Source: Fibrobacterales bacterium Fibro_02 (GTDB taxonomy: Bacteria; Fibrobacterota; Fibrobacteria; Fibrobacterales; Fibrobacteraceae). Taken from it: DNA of 64,000 bases. The stretch spans positions 1-64,000 of the forward strand of contig LVAE01000008.1 of the NCBI GenBank assembly GCA_001603905.1, given 5' to 3'. Of this stretch, positions 38,349 to 47,139 are shown piece by piece. Under the pieces are notes generated by a model. It had not been told where the DNA came from and made no database searches. It was given only the letters and a program-made list of their open reading frames with translations. Made by a program: the position numbers and the translations under genes. The first letter of the stretch is position 1, and every line of letters starts with the position of its first letter.

Positions 38349-38864
38349 ATGCTTAAACGTCTGCTGATGGTTCTGGTACTTGCTTTTGCGACCGTCTCGT
38401 TTGCCGAAGACGGGCTCCGCATTGCGCATGTGGATTCCAAGCTGATCTTTGACGGTTACAAGGGCACCAAGAAGGCCCAGGAAGAATATGACCGCCAGGT
38501 GGCCAAGTGGGAACAGCAGGGCAACCTGTTGCAGAAGGAACTTGCCGCTATCAAGGAAAAGCTCGACAAGCAGGTGCTCATGCTCAGCGACGAAAAGAAG
38601 AATGAGCTCGAAGCCGAGTACAACAAGAAGGACCTTGAACTCAAGACCTTTATCGACCGCGTGTACGGCCGTAAGGGCGAGCTGATTTCTGAAAACGAGA
38701 AGGTGAGTGCCCCGATTATCCAGCTGATCCGCAAGGCAATCAACGAAATCGCCCTGCAGGAAGGCTATGACATGGTGGTGGACCGTGCGACCGGTGCCGT
38801 CGTGTTCTGGAAAAAGGAAAACGACCTTACGCAGAAGGTGCTGGACTACCTGAACAACAGGTAG
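38349..38864 (+). CDS. skp: Skp/OmpH-family periplasmic chaperone
   Basis: A 171-residue protein with a signal peptide (MLKRLLMVLVLAFATVSFAE), IAHVDSKLIFDGYKGTKKAQEEYDRQ, a long coiled coil (about 40-105) and the C-terminal strand (INEIALQEGYDMVVDRATGAVVFWKKENDLTQKVLDYL). This is the OmpH/Skp layout: trimeric tentacle chaperone delivering unfolded outer-membrane proteins to BamA. AAGGAGG precedes the ATG, and it is co-transcribed with bamA, the usual arrangement. Confidence 0.94.
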   Translation: MLKRLLMVLVLAFATVSFAEDGLRIAHVDSKLIFDGYKGTKKAQEEYDRQVAKWEQQGNLLQKELAAIKEKLDKQVLMLSDEKKNELEAEYNKKDLELKTFIDRVYGRKGELISENEKVSAPIIQLIRKAINEIALQEGYDMVVDRATGAVVFWKKENDLTQKVLDYLNNR

Positions 38865-38884
38865 TTGTTGCGTATTTAAATTTC

Positions 38885-38975
38885 GTCATCCTGGATTCCG
38901 TTGCTACGCTCCAGAAAGACGTTCCTCGAAACTGTCATCCTGGAACCACGGAGTGGTGACGGGATTCAGAGCTGA
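38885..38975. repeat. Dispersed GTCATCCTGGA repeats between skp and the reductase gene
   Basis: GTCATCCTGGA occurs at 38885-38895 and 38934-38944, with GTTGCTACGCTCC and CCACGGAGTGGTGACGGGATTC between and after. This is the widely scattered CATCCTG...GGAT type of intergenic repeat. It separates two convergent transcripts and may help end them. Confidence 0.55.
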
Positions 38976-38979
38976 AATT

Positions 38980-40197
38980 CTACTTGAACTTCCAGAATTT
39001 ATAGAGATACTTTGTTGTTTGAATGGGCGTCTTCAAGAAGGCGCTCTTCTTGTATCCGCTCAAGGCGAATCCCTGCAGCACCTTGTAGAGCCCGACCTGG
39101 TCTTCGCGGTTCAGAGCGAGCAGGAACCTGCGGAACTTGTATTCAAAGTCGTGCATCTTGCCAAAGTAGCTGTAGCAGCGGTTTTCGTACTGCTTCAGGA
39201 AATTGCGGCTGAGGCTAGCGGCTTCGCCGGAGGTTGCCTTGAGGCCTTGGTCAACGTATTCTGCACAGAATCGGCCCGCCCGCATCGCGGCAGCGATGCC
39301 ACCACCCGTGAGCGGGTTGGTGTGGTGGGCGGCGTCGCCCACCAGGGCGAAGCGGTCTAAAGTGTATTCCTTAAGGGTGCTGGAAACCGGCACCATTCCA
39401 CCGACGGTGTGGTTGATTTTTGCACCGGGGAAAAGCTTTTCGAGCCATTCCAGGGTGACTTCGAGGATGTTTCCGCTATGCTTCCCTGCGGCGAGGAATC
39501 CTGCGCCGAAGTTCGTGACGTTCGATTTCTGCTTCGGGAAACTCCAGATGTATCCGTCGTTGATAAAGTCGTGGCCCTGCCAGAAGGTGAGATAGTCGGG
39601 TTTGGTCAAGAGCCCTTGCACCTGGATGTCGACGCCGGTGCAGGTCTCGCGCGGATTCTGGACGCTGTTGAGTCCGACCATGCGGCCGATGCGGCTTTCG
39701 ACACCGTCAGCGGCGATGACCATCTTCGCAAAGATTTCCTGCGTACCGGTTTCGGTGACAGAGCCGTCTCCGTTGCCCTTTCCGAGGACGACGCGGACCA
39801 TTCGCCTGTCGCCCTCGACTTCGCCTACGAATTCGGCGCGGGCGCAAGTTTCAACCTGGGCCCCGTCGTCAGTCGCGAGCTTCGCAAGCCACGGGTCAAA
39901 AATTTCGCGGTTCAGCATGATGCCCGTGTTCGGCTTCGGAACTTCGATGTTCACGCCGTTCGGGCCGTAAATGTAAAGGCCGTTGATAATGCTTTCGATA
40001 CAGCTTTCGTCAATCGGACCGTAAGTCTGCAAGTCGGCGAGTGTGGTACTTGCCTCGCCGCAACGTACCGGGAAACCGATGCGTTCGCGTTTCTCGAGGA
40101 GCAGCACCTTGTGCCCCGCCCGTGCGAGGTTCCTGGCCGCAACGGATCCACCGGGGCCAGCGCCAATCACCACGACATCATACTGGGAATCAAGCAT
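38980..40197 (-). CDS. Geranylgeranyl-reductase-family FAD-dependent oxidoreductase
   Basis: The 405-residue flavoprotein starts MLDSQYDVVVIGAGPGGSVAARNLARAGHKVLLLEKRERIGFPVRCGE (Rossmann GxGxxG, then the conserved Cys-Gly-Glu). It has MVIAADGVESRIGRMVG and the second FAD motif RFALVGDAAHHTNPLTGGGIAAAMRAGR. Members reduce isoprenoid double bonds in quinone side chains or lipids. It overlaps a 63-residue ferredoxin gene by eight bases, which presumably supplies low-potential electrons. In an anaerobe with complex I, saturation of menaquinone or a lipid is plausible. It converges with bamA-skp. Confidence 0.88.
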   Translation of the reverse strand: MLDSQYDVVVIGAGPGGSVAARNLARAGHKVLLLEKRERIGFPVRCGEASTTLADLQTYGPIDESCIESIINGLYIYGPNGVNIEVPKPNTGIMLNREIFDPWLAKLATDDGAQVETCARAEFVGEVEGDRRMVRVVLGKGNGDGSVTETGTQEIFAKMVIAADGVESRIGRMVGLNSVQNPRETCTGVDIQVQGLLTKPDYLTFWQGHDFINDGYIWSFPKQKSNVTNFGAGFLAAGKHSGNILEVTLEWLEKLFPGAKINHTVGGMVPVSSTLKEYTLDRFALVGDAAHHTNPLTGGGIAAAMRAGRFCAEYVDQGLKATSGEAASLSRNFLKQYENRCYSYFGKMHDFEYKFRRFLLALNREDQVGLYKVLQGFALSGYKKSAFLKTPIQTTKYLYKFWKFK

Positions 40198-40381
40198 CGT
40201 TCACCTCCAAAAGCTTCAGCGCACCGACGGGGCACGCCTTGACGCAAATGCCGCACTTGATGCATTTCTCGGAGTCAATCTGTAAGTCAAGCCCGTACAT
40301 GTCGAGCGCCATCTTGGGGCAAATGCCCACGCACCCGGCGCAGGCAAGACAAACCTTTCTGTCGTGAACGAGATTCTTCAT
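40190..40381 (-). CDS. 2[4Fe-4S] ferredoxin paired with the reductase
   Basis: A 63-residue protein with two clostridial-type cluster motifs, CLACAGCVGICP and CIKCGICVKACP. Its end overlaps the start of the downstream FAD reductase, so it is almost surely its electron donor. No SD stronger than GAAG... was noted before the ATG at 40381. Confidence 0.92.
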   Translation of the reverse strand: MKNLVHDRKVCLACAGCVGICPKMALDMYGLDLQIDSEKCIKCGICVKACPVGALKLLEVNDA

Positions 40382-40399
40382 TAAAGAAGAATATAGAAA

Positions 40400-42088
40400 T
40401 TAATATACCACTTCGCCAGTCAGGCGCTTCTGGAAGTCGTCGTGGACAAGCGGCTTGTCGAAGAGGAACCCCTGCACATTGTTGCACTGGATGCTCTTGA
40501 GGTATTCCGCCTGGGTCTCGGTTTCGACACCTTCGGCGATGATTTCCTTGTTGAGCTCGTTGGCCATCTTCACCACGTTGCGGACAATGACATCGTCCTT
40601 GGAATTGGGGGTGCCGACATGATCCAGGAGCGACTTGTCGAGCTTGATGGTGGTGATGTTGTAGTCCTTGAGCACGTTCAGCGTGGAATATCCGGTGCCG
40701 AAGTCGTCGATGGATACGGCAATACCGTTTTCGGCCATCGCGTTCACGAACTTCATCATGGCGGCGTTGTCATCGAAATCGGCAGATTCGGTCAGTTCCA
40801 CTTCGACGTACTTGCTTGGCACGTTGTGCTTGCGTACAATGCTCAAGACGTTGTTGGCTAGTTCGGGATTGCGCAAATGGAGCTTCGAGAAGTTGGCCGA
40901 AATGCGGTGCGGCTCGATGCCAGCGTCAAGCCACTGGCGAATGTCGGCGCAGGTTGTCTCGAAAACGTAGAAGTCCAGGTCGCAGATGGTGCCTTCGCGT
41001 TCCAGAATAGGAATGAAGTCCATCGGCGGGACGATTGTCTTGTGGCGAATCCAGCGGACAAGCGCTTCGGCGCCCATAAGTTTCCTGGTGAGCAGGTCGA
41101 CCTTGGGCTGGTAGAAGACCACGAATTCCTTGTTGCGGATGGCATTGTGGAATTCGTTCGAAATTTCCTTCTGGTGCATCGCGCGGACAAGCATTTCCTT
41201 GGAGAAAAAGACGACATCGCGTGTCTTGATGGCCCTTGCGGCCTGCAGCGACATAGCAGCGTTGTTCAGCGCGTCGTGGATTTCGACTTTGTCTTCGATG
41301 GGGTAGACGCCCATGCGCGCCTGGATGCGAATATTCACGGGCTTGGGACCCTGGCCAAGAGTCATTTCGCAGTTGCTGAACTGGGAAATGAATTCTTCCT
41401 GATGCTCCTTCTTGGTGAGAACGAAAAAGTTGTCACCGCCGAGTCGTGCAACGATTTCCTTATCGTTGATGAACTGGGAAATCTTGTTGACGTACATCTT
41501 GAGGGCGAGGTCGCCCTGCTGGCTGCTCGTCGACTTGTTGACGTACTTGAAATTCTTCAGGTTAATAAAGTAGGCGGTGTAATCTGCGAGGTTTCCGCCG
41601 ATGACCTGCTGGCAGAACATGAAGATGCCTGCCTGGTTGTAGGCCCCGGTCATGGGGTCGGAAATGGCTGCCTTGCGGGTATTTCCGATCAGGTGGGCTC
41701 GTCCGGAGAGGATGAAAAAGTCCCAGCTGAGCAGCTGCACGAGCTGCTTTTCGTTGTCGGTGAAGCTGTGGCCGTCTACCGGGTGGGCCTGGAACGTAAA
41801 GGATCCCTGCTCGCCGGTACTTATGGTTTCCGAGAAGTCGGTCGTGGACGGGATGGTCGGGAGCCTGGCTGTGTCGTGGTAGGCCGTGAATTCGCCCGAA
41901 ATTCCGTTGGGGGCGAACTGGCTTACGGGGACATAGTAAATGCAGTGGATGTAGCCGATGTTTGCTTGGAGGGCAAGGTTTACGACGTTTCTTGCCATGA
42001 TGCCGAATATTTCATCTGTACTATAGATAGATCCAAGGAGCTTGGACCTAAAGTCAAGATACATATCGTTCCACAGTGAAATATCCAT
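40400..42088 (-). CDS. GGDEF-EAL protein with degenerate GGDEF, likely c-di-GMP phosphodiesterase
   Basis: The 562-residue protein starts at ATG 42088 (GAGGAT upstream). Residues 1-145 are an N-terminal GAF-like sensory part without membrane segments. The GGDEF domain has the altered site RLGGDNFFVL, so cyclase activity is doubtful. The EAL domain keeps its signature: GAEALVRW, ANFSKLHL, VELTESADF, SIDDFGTGYSTL, TIKLDKSL and IAEGVETETQ. It probably hydrolyses c-di-GMP, with the GGDEF part perhaps binding GTP as regulator. It stands alone, divergent from the nuo operon. Confidence 0.92.
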   Translation of the reverse strand: MDISLWNDMYLDFRSKLLGSIYSTDEIFGIMARNVVNLALQANIGYIHCIYYVPVSQFAPNGISGEFTAYHDTARLPTIPSTTDFSETISTGEQGSFTFQAHPVDGHSFTDNEKQLVQLLSWDFFILSGRAHLIGNTRKAAISDPMTGAYNQAGIFMFCQQVIGGNLADYTAYFINLKNFKYVNKSTSSQQGDLALKMYVNKISQFINDKEIVARLGGDNFFVLTKKEHQEEFISQFSNCEMTLGQGPKPVNIRIQARMGVYPIEDKVEIHDALNNAAMSLQAARAIKTRDVVFFSKEMLVRAMHQKEISNEFHNAIRNKEFVVFYQPKVDLLTRKLMGAEALVRWIRHKTIVPPMDFIPILEREGTICDLDFYVFETTCADIRQWLDAGIEPHRISANFSKLHLRNPELANNVLSIVRKHNVPSKYVEVELTESADFDDNAAMMKFVNAMAENGIAVSIDDFGTGYSTLNVLKDYNITTIKLDKSLLDHVGTPNSKDDVIVRNVVKMANELNKEIIAEGVETETQAEYLKSIQCNNVQGFLFDKPLVHDDFQKRLTGEVVY

Positions 42089-42318
42089 TACATCCTCAAT
42101 ATACCAAAACGGTGCCAAATTTACAAAAATATTACAATAAATGCAAGCGAGTTTTACAATAATATGCAAAAAATCACTAGTTTTTTAGCCTTGTCTAATT
42201 TGAACCCAAGTGGGTATGGAAGACTCCGTTTAGAAAGTCCTCTTTCCTCCTGTAGACTTCCTGCGTGCTGCATTCTAAAATTCTATCTTTACCGCCGCAT
42301 TTAAAGAGGTAACCTCCT

Positions 42319-42954
42319 ATGAGTAATGAGGCAGAAAAGCCGAATTTCATTACGACCTCTCTTGACTTTCTGGTCAACTGGGGCCGAACGAACTCCCTGT
42401 GGCCGTTCCCTTATGGAACTGCCTGCTGTGCAATCGAATTTATGAGTACCGAAGTGGGCCGCTACGACTTGTCCCGTATCGGGTCTGAATACGTGCGTTT
42501 TACGCCGCGTCAGTCCGATGTGCTGCTCGTGGCCGGAACCATTTCCTATAAGCAGGCGCCGATCCTGAAGCGCATGTACGAACAGATGGCCGAACCCCGT
42601 TGGGTGATCGCCATGGGCGCATGTGCAAGTTCGGGCGGTTTCTATGACTGCTACTGCACCGTGCCGGGTATCGACCATATCATCCCGGTGGACGTGTATA
42701 TCGGTGGTTGCCCCTCCCGTCCGGAAGCGTTCTTCGAGGCCATGTTTGACCTCCAGAAGAAGATCAAGGATGAGTCCTACATGAAACAGCGTGCCGAACG
42801 CGTGAAGGACCAGCTCGAAATGATCAAGGCGAAGACCGAACAGGCTAAGGCGGAAGCCCGTGAATTTGCTCGTGAAAAGCGCGAGGAACTCAAGGAATTT
42901 GTGGCCGAAAAAGAACAGAAACTTGTGAAGAAGGCCCAGTTCTGGAAGGAGTAA
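42319..42954 (+). CDS. nuoB: NADH-quinone oxidoreductase subunit B
   Basis: The 211-residue NuoB/PSST subunit carries the N2 cluster. Cys residues are in PYGTACCAIEFM, MGACASSGGFYDCYCTVPG and IGGCPSRPEAF. About 60 residues beyond the usual end are highly charged and helical (YMKQRAERVKDQLEMIKAKTEQAKAEAREF...), an uncommon coiled-coil tail. It is the first gene of the operon: no nuoA precedes it in 42089-42318, which holds only a leader with SD AGAGG before the ATG. The TAA overlaps the ATG of nuoC. Confidence 0.96.
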   Translation: MSNEAEKPNFITTSLDFLVNWGRTNSLWPFPYGTACCAIEFMSTEVGRYDLSRIGSEYVRFTPRQSDVLLVAGTISYKQAPILKRMYEQMAEPRWVIAMGACASSGGFYDCYCTVPGIDHIIPVDVYIGGCPSRPEAFFEAMFDLQKKIKDESYMKQRAERVKDQLEMIKAKTEQAKAEAREFAREKREELKEFVAEKEQKLVKKAQFWKE

Positions 42955-43577
42955 TGATGGAAGCCAATGAAATGACTTTTGCAGAAACGGTCGTTTCTGT
43001 CCTCACCTCCAAGTTTGGTGGCACAAAGGACAATGCGGCCAAGTGGGACGCCTGCGTGGTGGTCCCGAAGGAATACCTGCACAATGCGGTTGAATTCCTG
43101 AAGAACGATGCCTCGATGCAGATGGACATGCTCCTCGACCTCGCCGGTATCGACTACCTGACTTATCCGAACCATGAAGGACCTCGTTTTGCGGTCTCTT
43201 ATGCATTCAAGAGCACCAAGAATCCGGGCCGCCGCGTCCGTCTTAAGGTGCTGGTCAGCGAAGCCGACCTGAACGTGCCGACAATTACTGATCTGTACGC
43301 AAGTGCCAACTGGCTTGAACGCGAAGTCTATGACCAGTTTGGTCTCGTGTTCACGGGCCATCCGGACCTGCGCCGCATTTTGAACCATGTTGAATTTGTG
43401 GGCCATCCGCTCCGCAAGGATTACCCTGCCCAGAAGCGCCAGTGGCTCTCGACGACCGACTTCCTGGTTCCGGAACTCGAAAAGCGTCTGGAAGACAAGG
43501 GCTACAAGGTGATCCAGCGCTCCAAGGAAATCATGCCTGTCGAAGAAGAATATCTTGAAGGGAGTATCAGAGAATGA
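42954..43577 (+). CDS. nuoC: NADH-quinone oxidoreductase subunit C
   Basis: The 207-residue 30-kDa-type subunit of the peripheral arm, with the signature WLEREVYDQFGLVFTGHPDLRRILN and HPLRKDYP. It supports NuoD at the quinone site. ATG at 42954 or the adjacent codon at 42957 begins within the nuoB stop; its own TGA overlaps nuoD by four bases. Separate from NuoD, not fused as in E. coli. Confidence 0.95.
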   Translation: MMEANEMTFAETVVSVLTSKFGGTKDNAAKWDACVVVPKEYLHNAVEFLKNDASMQMDMLLDLAGIDYLTYPNHEGPRFAVSYAFKSTKNPGRRVRLKVLVSEADLNVPTITDLYASANWLEREVYDQFGLVFTGHPDLRRILNHVEFVGHPLRKDYPAQKRQWLSTTDFLVPELEKRLEDKGYKVIQRSKEIMPVEEEYLEGSIRE

Positions 43578-44767
43578 TCGTACTTGACCCGAATGGCGAA
43601 AAGATGAACCTGATGGCCCTGAACGTGGGCCCGACGCATCCGGCGACTCACCACTGCGTGCGCCTGCTGGCTGCCCTCGATGGCGAAACCATCGTGGCCG
43701 GTGTCCATGAAATTGGCTTTATGCACCGCGGCTTTGAAAAGATGGTCGAACGCGGCACCTGGCAGCAGGTAATCCCGTACACCGACCGCTTGAACTACTG
43801 CTCTGCAATGATGAACAACATTGCATTCTGCCGCGCAGTCGAAAACATGTACGGTATCGAAATCCCGGAACGCACCAAGGTGCTCCGCGTGATTGTGAAT
43901 GAACTCTCCCGTATCAACGACCACTTTATTTGCGTCGCTGCAGCTTTCCAGGACTTGGGCGGTACGACTCCGTTCATGTACGCCTTTAACCCGCGTGAAG
44001 AAATCATGCTGATTTGGGAAAAGCTCACGGGCGCACGCCTTACGAACAGCTTTGCCCGTATCGGTGGCCTCTACCGCGACAGCTACGACGGCTTCGAAAA
44101 CGACGTGCTCGCCGCTTGTAAGTCGGTGGAAAAGGCCCTCAAGGACCTGCACGCCTGCTTGGACCGTAACCGTATCTTCCTCGACCGTACCGTGGGTGTC
44201 GGCAAGATTTCTGCCGAACGTGCCATCAGCTACGGCTGGACCGGTCCGTGTCTCCGTGCGACGGGTGTCGAAAGCGACCTCCGCAAGGACGAACCTTACT
44301 ATGACTACGAAACCTACGACTGGGAAGTCGTGGTCGGCACGCAGGGCGACGCCAACGACCGTCTGCAGGTGCGCCTTGCCGAAATCGAAGAATCTGTGAA
44401 GATTGTGCGCCAGGCCCTGAAGCGCCTCGCTCCGGGCCCGGTCGACATTGTCGACCCGCGCATCCGCGTGCCTGCGCACAAGCTTGCCTACCAGGACATG
44501 GAAGCCCTTATCGGCCGCTTCAAGAGCGTGTACGAAGGCATCCGCGTGCCCGAAGGCGAATACTACTGCGCAAGCGAATGCGCGAACGGCGAACTCGGCT
44601 TCACCATCGTCTCTGATGGTTCTGGCCACCCGTACCGCATCAAGGTGCGTTCACCTTCGTTTGCCCACGTTTCTGCGTTTAACGAACTCGTCGAAGGCCT
44701 GACCCTTGCCGACTCCATGGCAACGCTCCCTGGCCTCAACATGATTGCAGGAGAACTTGACCGATGA
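43574..44767 (+). CDS. nuoD: NADH-quinone oxidoreductase subunit D
   Basis: The 397-residue 49-kDa-type subunit: LNVGPTHPATHHCVRL, HEIGFMHRGFEKM, YTDRLNYCSAMMNN, RVIVNELSRINDH, TGARLTNSFARIGG, RAPS-region equivalent KVRSPSFAHVSAFNELVEG and a final GELDR. With NuoB it forms the quinone-binding cavity. It overlaps nuoC and nuoE by ATGA each. Confidence 0.96.
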   Translation: MIVLDPNGEKMNLMALNVGPTHPATHHCVRLLAALDGETIVAGVHEIGFMHRGFEKMVERGTWQQVIPYTDRLNYCSAMMNNIAFCRAVENMYGIEIPERTKVLRVIVNELSRINDHFICVAAAFQDLGGTTPFMYAFNPREEIMLIWEKLTGARLTNSFARIGGLYRDSYDGFENDVLAACKSVEKALKDLHACLDRNRIFLDRTVGVGKISAERAISYGWTGPCLRATGVESDLRKDEPYYDYETYDWEVVVGTQGDANDRLQVRLAEIEESVKIVRQALKRLAPGPVDIVDPRIRVPAHKLAYQDMEALIGRFKSVYEGIRVPEGEYYCASECANGELGFTIVSDGSGHPYRIKVRSPSFAHVSAFNELVEGLTLADSMATLPGLNMIAGELDR

Positions 44768-45825
44768 AACAACACATTCAAGGTGCAGTTCAGTTTGTAT
44801 CGAATAACCATTTGAAGTTCGACGGTCCGAGCGAAGCGATTCCCGCTCTTCCGGATCCGGGTCAGACTTTTGGCTACGTGAACAAGGCTGTTCCGCAGCC
44901 CGCTCCGAAGGAAGTGCTCGCAAAGCTTGACACTCCTGAAATCAAGGAACGTTGCGCCGACTTGCTCAGCCGTTATCCGGTGGGCCAGGGCGCTCTCCTC
45001 GAAGTCCTTTGGCTGGTGCAGGGCGTGTTCGGCTGGGTTCCGACCGAAGGCATCCGCTGGGCTGCAAACGTCTGCGGTTGCGCTCCTGCTCATGCTCTCG
45101 GCGTCGCTACTTTCTATACCATGTATAATCACGCTCCCAAGGGCAAGTTCCTGTTGCAGTTCTGCCGCAACATCAGCTGCGCCATCAAGGGTGCCCAGCC
45201 GCTCATCAAGTATGTCGAAAACAAGCTCGGCGTCAAGAGCGGCGAGACGACTCCCGACGGCATGTTTACCGTGCTCCAGGTGGAATGCCTCGGTAGCTGC
45301 GGCAATGGTCCGATGATGCTGGTGAACGATGACTTTGCGACCGACGTGGTCGATGGTCAGCTCAAGATGAAGCGCGGTACGACTCTTACCGAAGCAAGCA
45401 TCGACCGCATTATTGACTGGTGCAAGGCTCACGCGAACAATGTTCCGAAGCACGATGTGCTCGGCGGTGTAGTGAAGGGCCACGGTGGCCACCCCGGTGC
45501 TCCGGGCGCTACGGCAAAGCCGCAGGTCGCTGACTATGCTCCGCCTTCTCCGGTTCTGAACGTGAAGGCTGAAGCCGACGAAAACGGCGCCACCCTCACT
45601 TGGAAGGGCGCTCCCGAATTCACGAAGATTGTCGTCGAGAAGAAGGATGGTTCTTCCTGGGTCGCTGTCGGTGAACCCGGCGTGAAGGACAAGGCTTTTG
45701 TGGACGCAGCCGGTAAGGTCGGCGACGTGTACCGCATGATTGCCACTTCGGGCGAACGCACTGCAAAACCTTCCAAGGAAGCGGTTACCACCCAGAAGCC
45801 CGCTCCGGTAGAGGAGGCTAAGTAA
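44764..45825 (+). CDS. nuoE: NADH-quinone oxidoreductase subunit E with FN3-like C-terminal extension
   Basis: The 353-residue protein is twice the usual NuoE length (about 160-180). The NuoE thioredoxin-like part (about 50-230) has the 2Fe-2S ligands CRNISC and CLGSC. After a Gly/His/Pro linker (VVKGHGGHPGAPGA) comes a fibronectin type III-like beta unit (SPVLNVKAEADENGATLTWKG, FTKIVVEKKDGSSWVAVGE, VYRMIATSGERTA) and a Pro-rich end. The 2Fe-2S cluster N1a works beside NuoF in NADH oxidation; the added domain has no known role in complex I. Confidence 0.95.
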   Translation: MKQHIQGAVQFVSNNHLKFDGPSEAIPALPDPGQTFGYVNKAVPQPAPKEVLAKLDTPEIKERCADLLSRYPVGQGALLEVLWLVQGVFGWVPTEGIRWAANVCGCAPAHALGVATFYTMYNHAPKGKFLLQFCRNISCAIKGAQPLIKYVENKLGVKSGETTPDGMFTVLQVECLGSCGNGPMMLVNDDFATDVVDGQLKMKRGTTLTEASIDRIIDWCKAHANNVPKHDVLGGVVKGHGGHPGAPGATAKPQVADYAPPSPVLNVKAEADENGATLTWKGAPEFTKIVVEKKDGSSWVAVGEPGVKDKAFVDAAGKVGDVYRMIATSGERTAKPSKEAVTTQKPAPVEEAK

Positions 45826-45827
45826 TT

Positions 45828-47135
45828 ATGGCTGAAGTAGTAAAAGTTTGTACAGGAAATTTTGGCAAGGGCGCCCAGGACATTGAAGTCTACAAGAAAC
45901 TGGGCGGCTACGCAAACATTTCGGATCGCTTGTTCAACATGAGCCAATTCGAAGTGATTGACTACGTACAACGTTCCGGCCTCCGTGGCCGTGGCGGTGC
46001 AGGCTTCCCGACCGGTATGAAGTGGAGCTTTGTTCCGCGTAATTCCGGCAAGCCCGTGTACATCGTGGTGAACGCTGACGAAGGCGAAGGTGGTACGTTC
46101 AAGGATCACTTCCTGATGATGGAAGATCCGCACCGCTTGATCGAAGGTTTGATTATTGCAGCCTGGGCTCTCGGTAGCCGTGCCGCATACATCTACTGCC
46201 GTGGCGAATTCCTGCCTTGCATCGAAAGCCTCAACAAGGCCTTAAACCAGGCATATGCCGCCGGTTACCTCGGCGAAAACATTTGCGGGACCAAGTTCAG
46301 TTTCGATATCTTTGTTCACCGTGGCGCTGGCGCCTACATTTGCGGTGAAGAAACTGCTCTTATCAACTCGCTCGAAGGCCAGAAGGGTCAGCCCCGCTTG
46401 AAGCCGCCTTTCCCGGCGGTGAGCGGTGCATGGAAGTCTCCGACTTGCGTGAACAACGTCGAGACCATTATGTCTCTCCCGTGGATTTTCCAGCATGACC
46501 CGAGCGAATACGCCAAGATGGGTACGCCCCGTGCAGGCGGTACCAAGGTGTTCTGCATCTCGGGTGACGTCAAGAATCCGGGTGTGTACGAAGCTCCGCT
46601 CGGCACTCCGATGATGACGATGATTAACGATTATGCCGGCGGTGTCGTGGGCGGAAACCTGAAGGCTGTGCTTCCGGGTGGTTCTTCTTGCGCTCCGCTG
46701 AACGCGGGCGAATGTGCCGTGGCCACCATGGACTACGAATGCCTCGCCTCGATGAAGACGATGTTCGGTTCGGGCGCCATGATCGTGATTAACGATACGC
46801 ACAACATGGCTGAACTCCTGAACGTGCTCGGCAACTTCTACAGCCACGAATCCTGCGGCCAGTGCACTCCGTGCCGCGAAGGTACGGGCCTCCTGCACCG
46901 CATTCTGAACCAGATTGTGGAAGGCAAGGGTCACGATGGCGATGTGGAACTGATGCAGAGCCTCTCCGGTGGTTTTGGCGGCGTGACGATTTGCCCGCTG
47001 TCTATTTCGCTCGGCGGCCCGGTGTCTAGCTACACTGCGAAGTTCCGCGCCGACTTCGATGAATTAATCGCAAAGAACCCCGACCACGCCAAGCCGCGTG
47101 TTCAGGAAAACTATCGTCCTGGAATTTTCTGGTAA
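45828..47135 (+). CDS. nuoF: NADH-quinone oxidoreductase subunit F
   Basis: The 435-residue NADH- and FMN-binding subunit: GLRGRGGAGFPTGMKWSF, NADEGEGGTFKDHFLM, EFLPCIESLNKAL, HRGAGAYICGEETALINSLEG and the 4Fe-4S site ESCGQCTPCREGT. GGAGG lies before the ATG, which follows the nuoE stop by two bases. It takes electrons from NADH (or another carrier) to the cluster chain. Confidence 0.96.
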   Translation: MAEVVKVCTGNFGKGAQDIEVYKKLGGYANISDRLFNMSQFEVIDYVQRSGLRGRGGAGFPTGMKWSFVPRNSGKPVYIVVNADEGEGGTFKDHFLMMEDPHRLIEGLIIAAWALGSRAAYIYCRGEFLPCIESLNKALNQAYAAGYLGENICGTKFSFDIFVHRGAGAYICGEETALINSLEGQKGQPRLKPPFPAVSGAWKSPTCVNNVETIMSLPWIFQHDPSEYAKMGTPRAGGTKVFCISGDVKNPGVYEAPLGTPMMTMINDYAGGVVGGNLKAVLPGGSSCAPLNAGECAVATMDYECLASMKTMFGSGAMIVINDTHNMAELLNVLGNFYSHESCGQCTPCREGTGLLHRILNQIVEGKGHDGDVELMQSLSGGFGGVTICPLSISLGGPVSSYTAKFRADFDELIAKNPDHAKPRVQENYRPGIFW

Positions 47136-47139
47136 TAAT

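Noticed and set aside
35580-38429. 949-residue minus-strand ORF opposite bamA
   Set aside because: It lies entirely antisense to bamA, whose signal peptide, POTRA and barrel are clear; the antisense product is His/Val/Glu-rich without motifs, an effect of codon bias.
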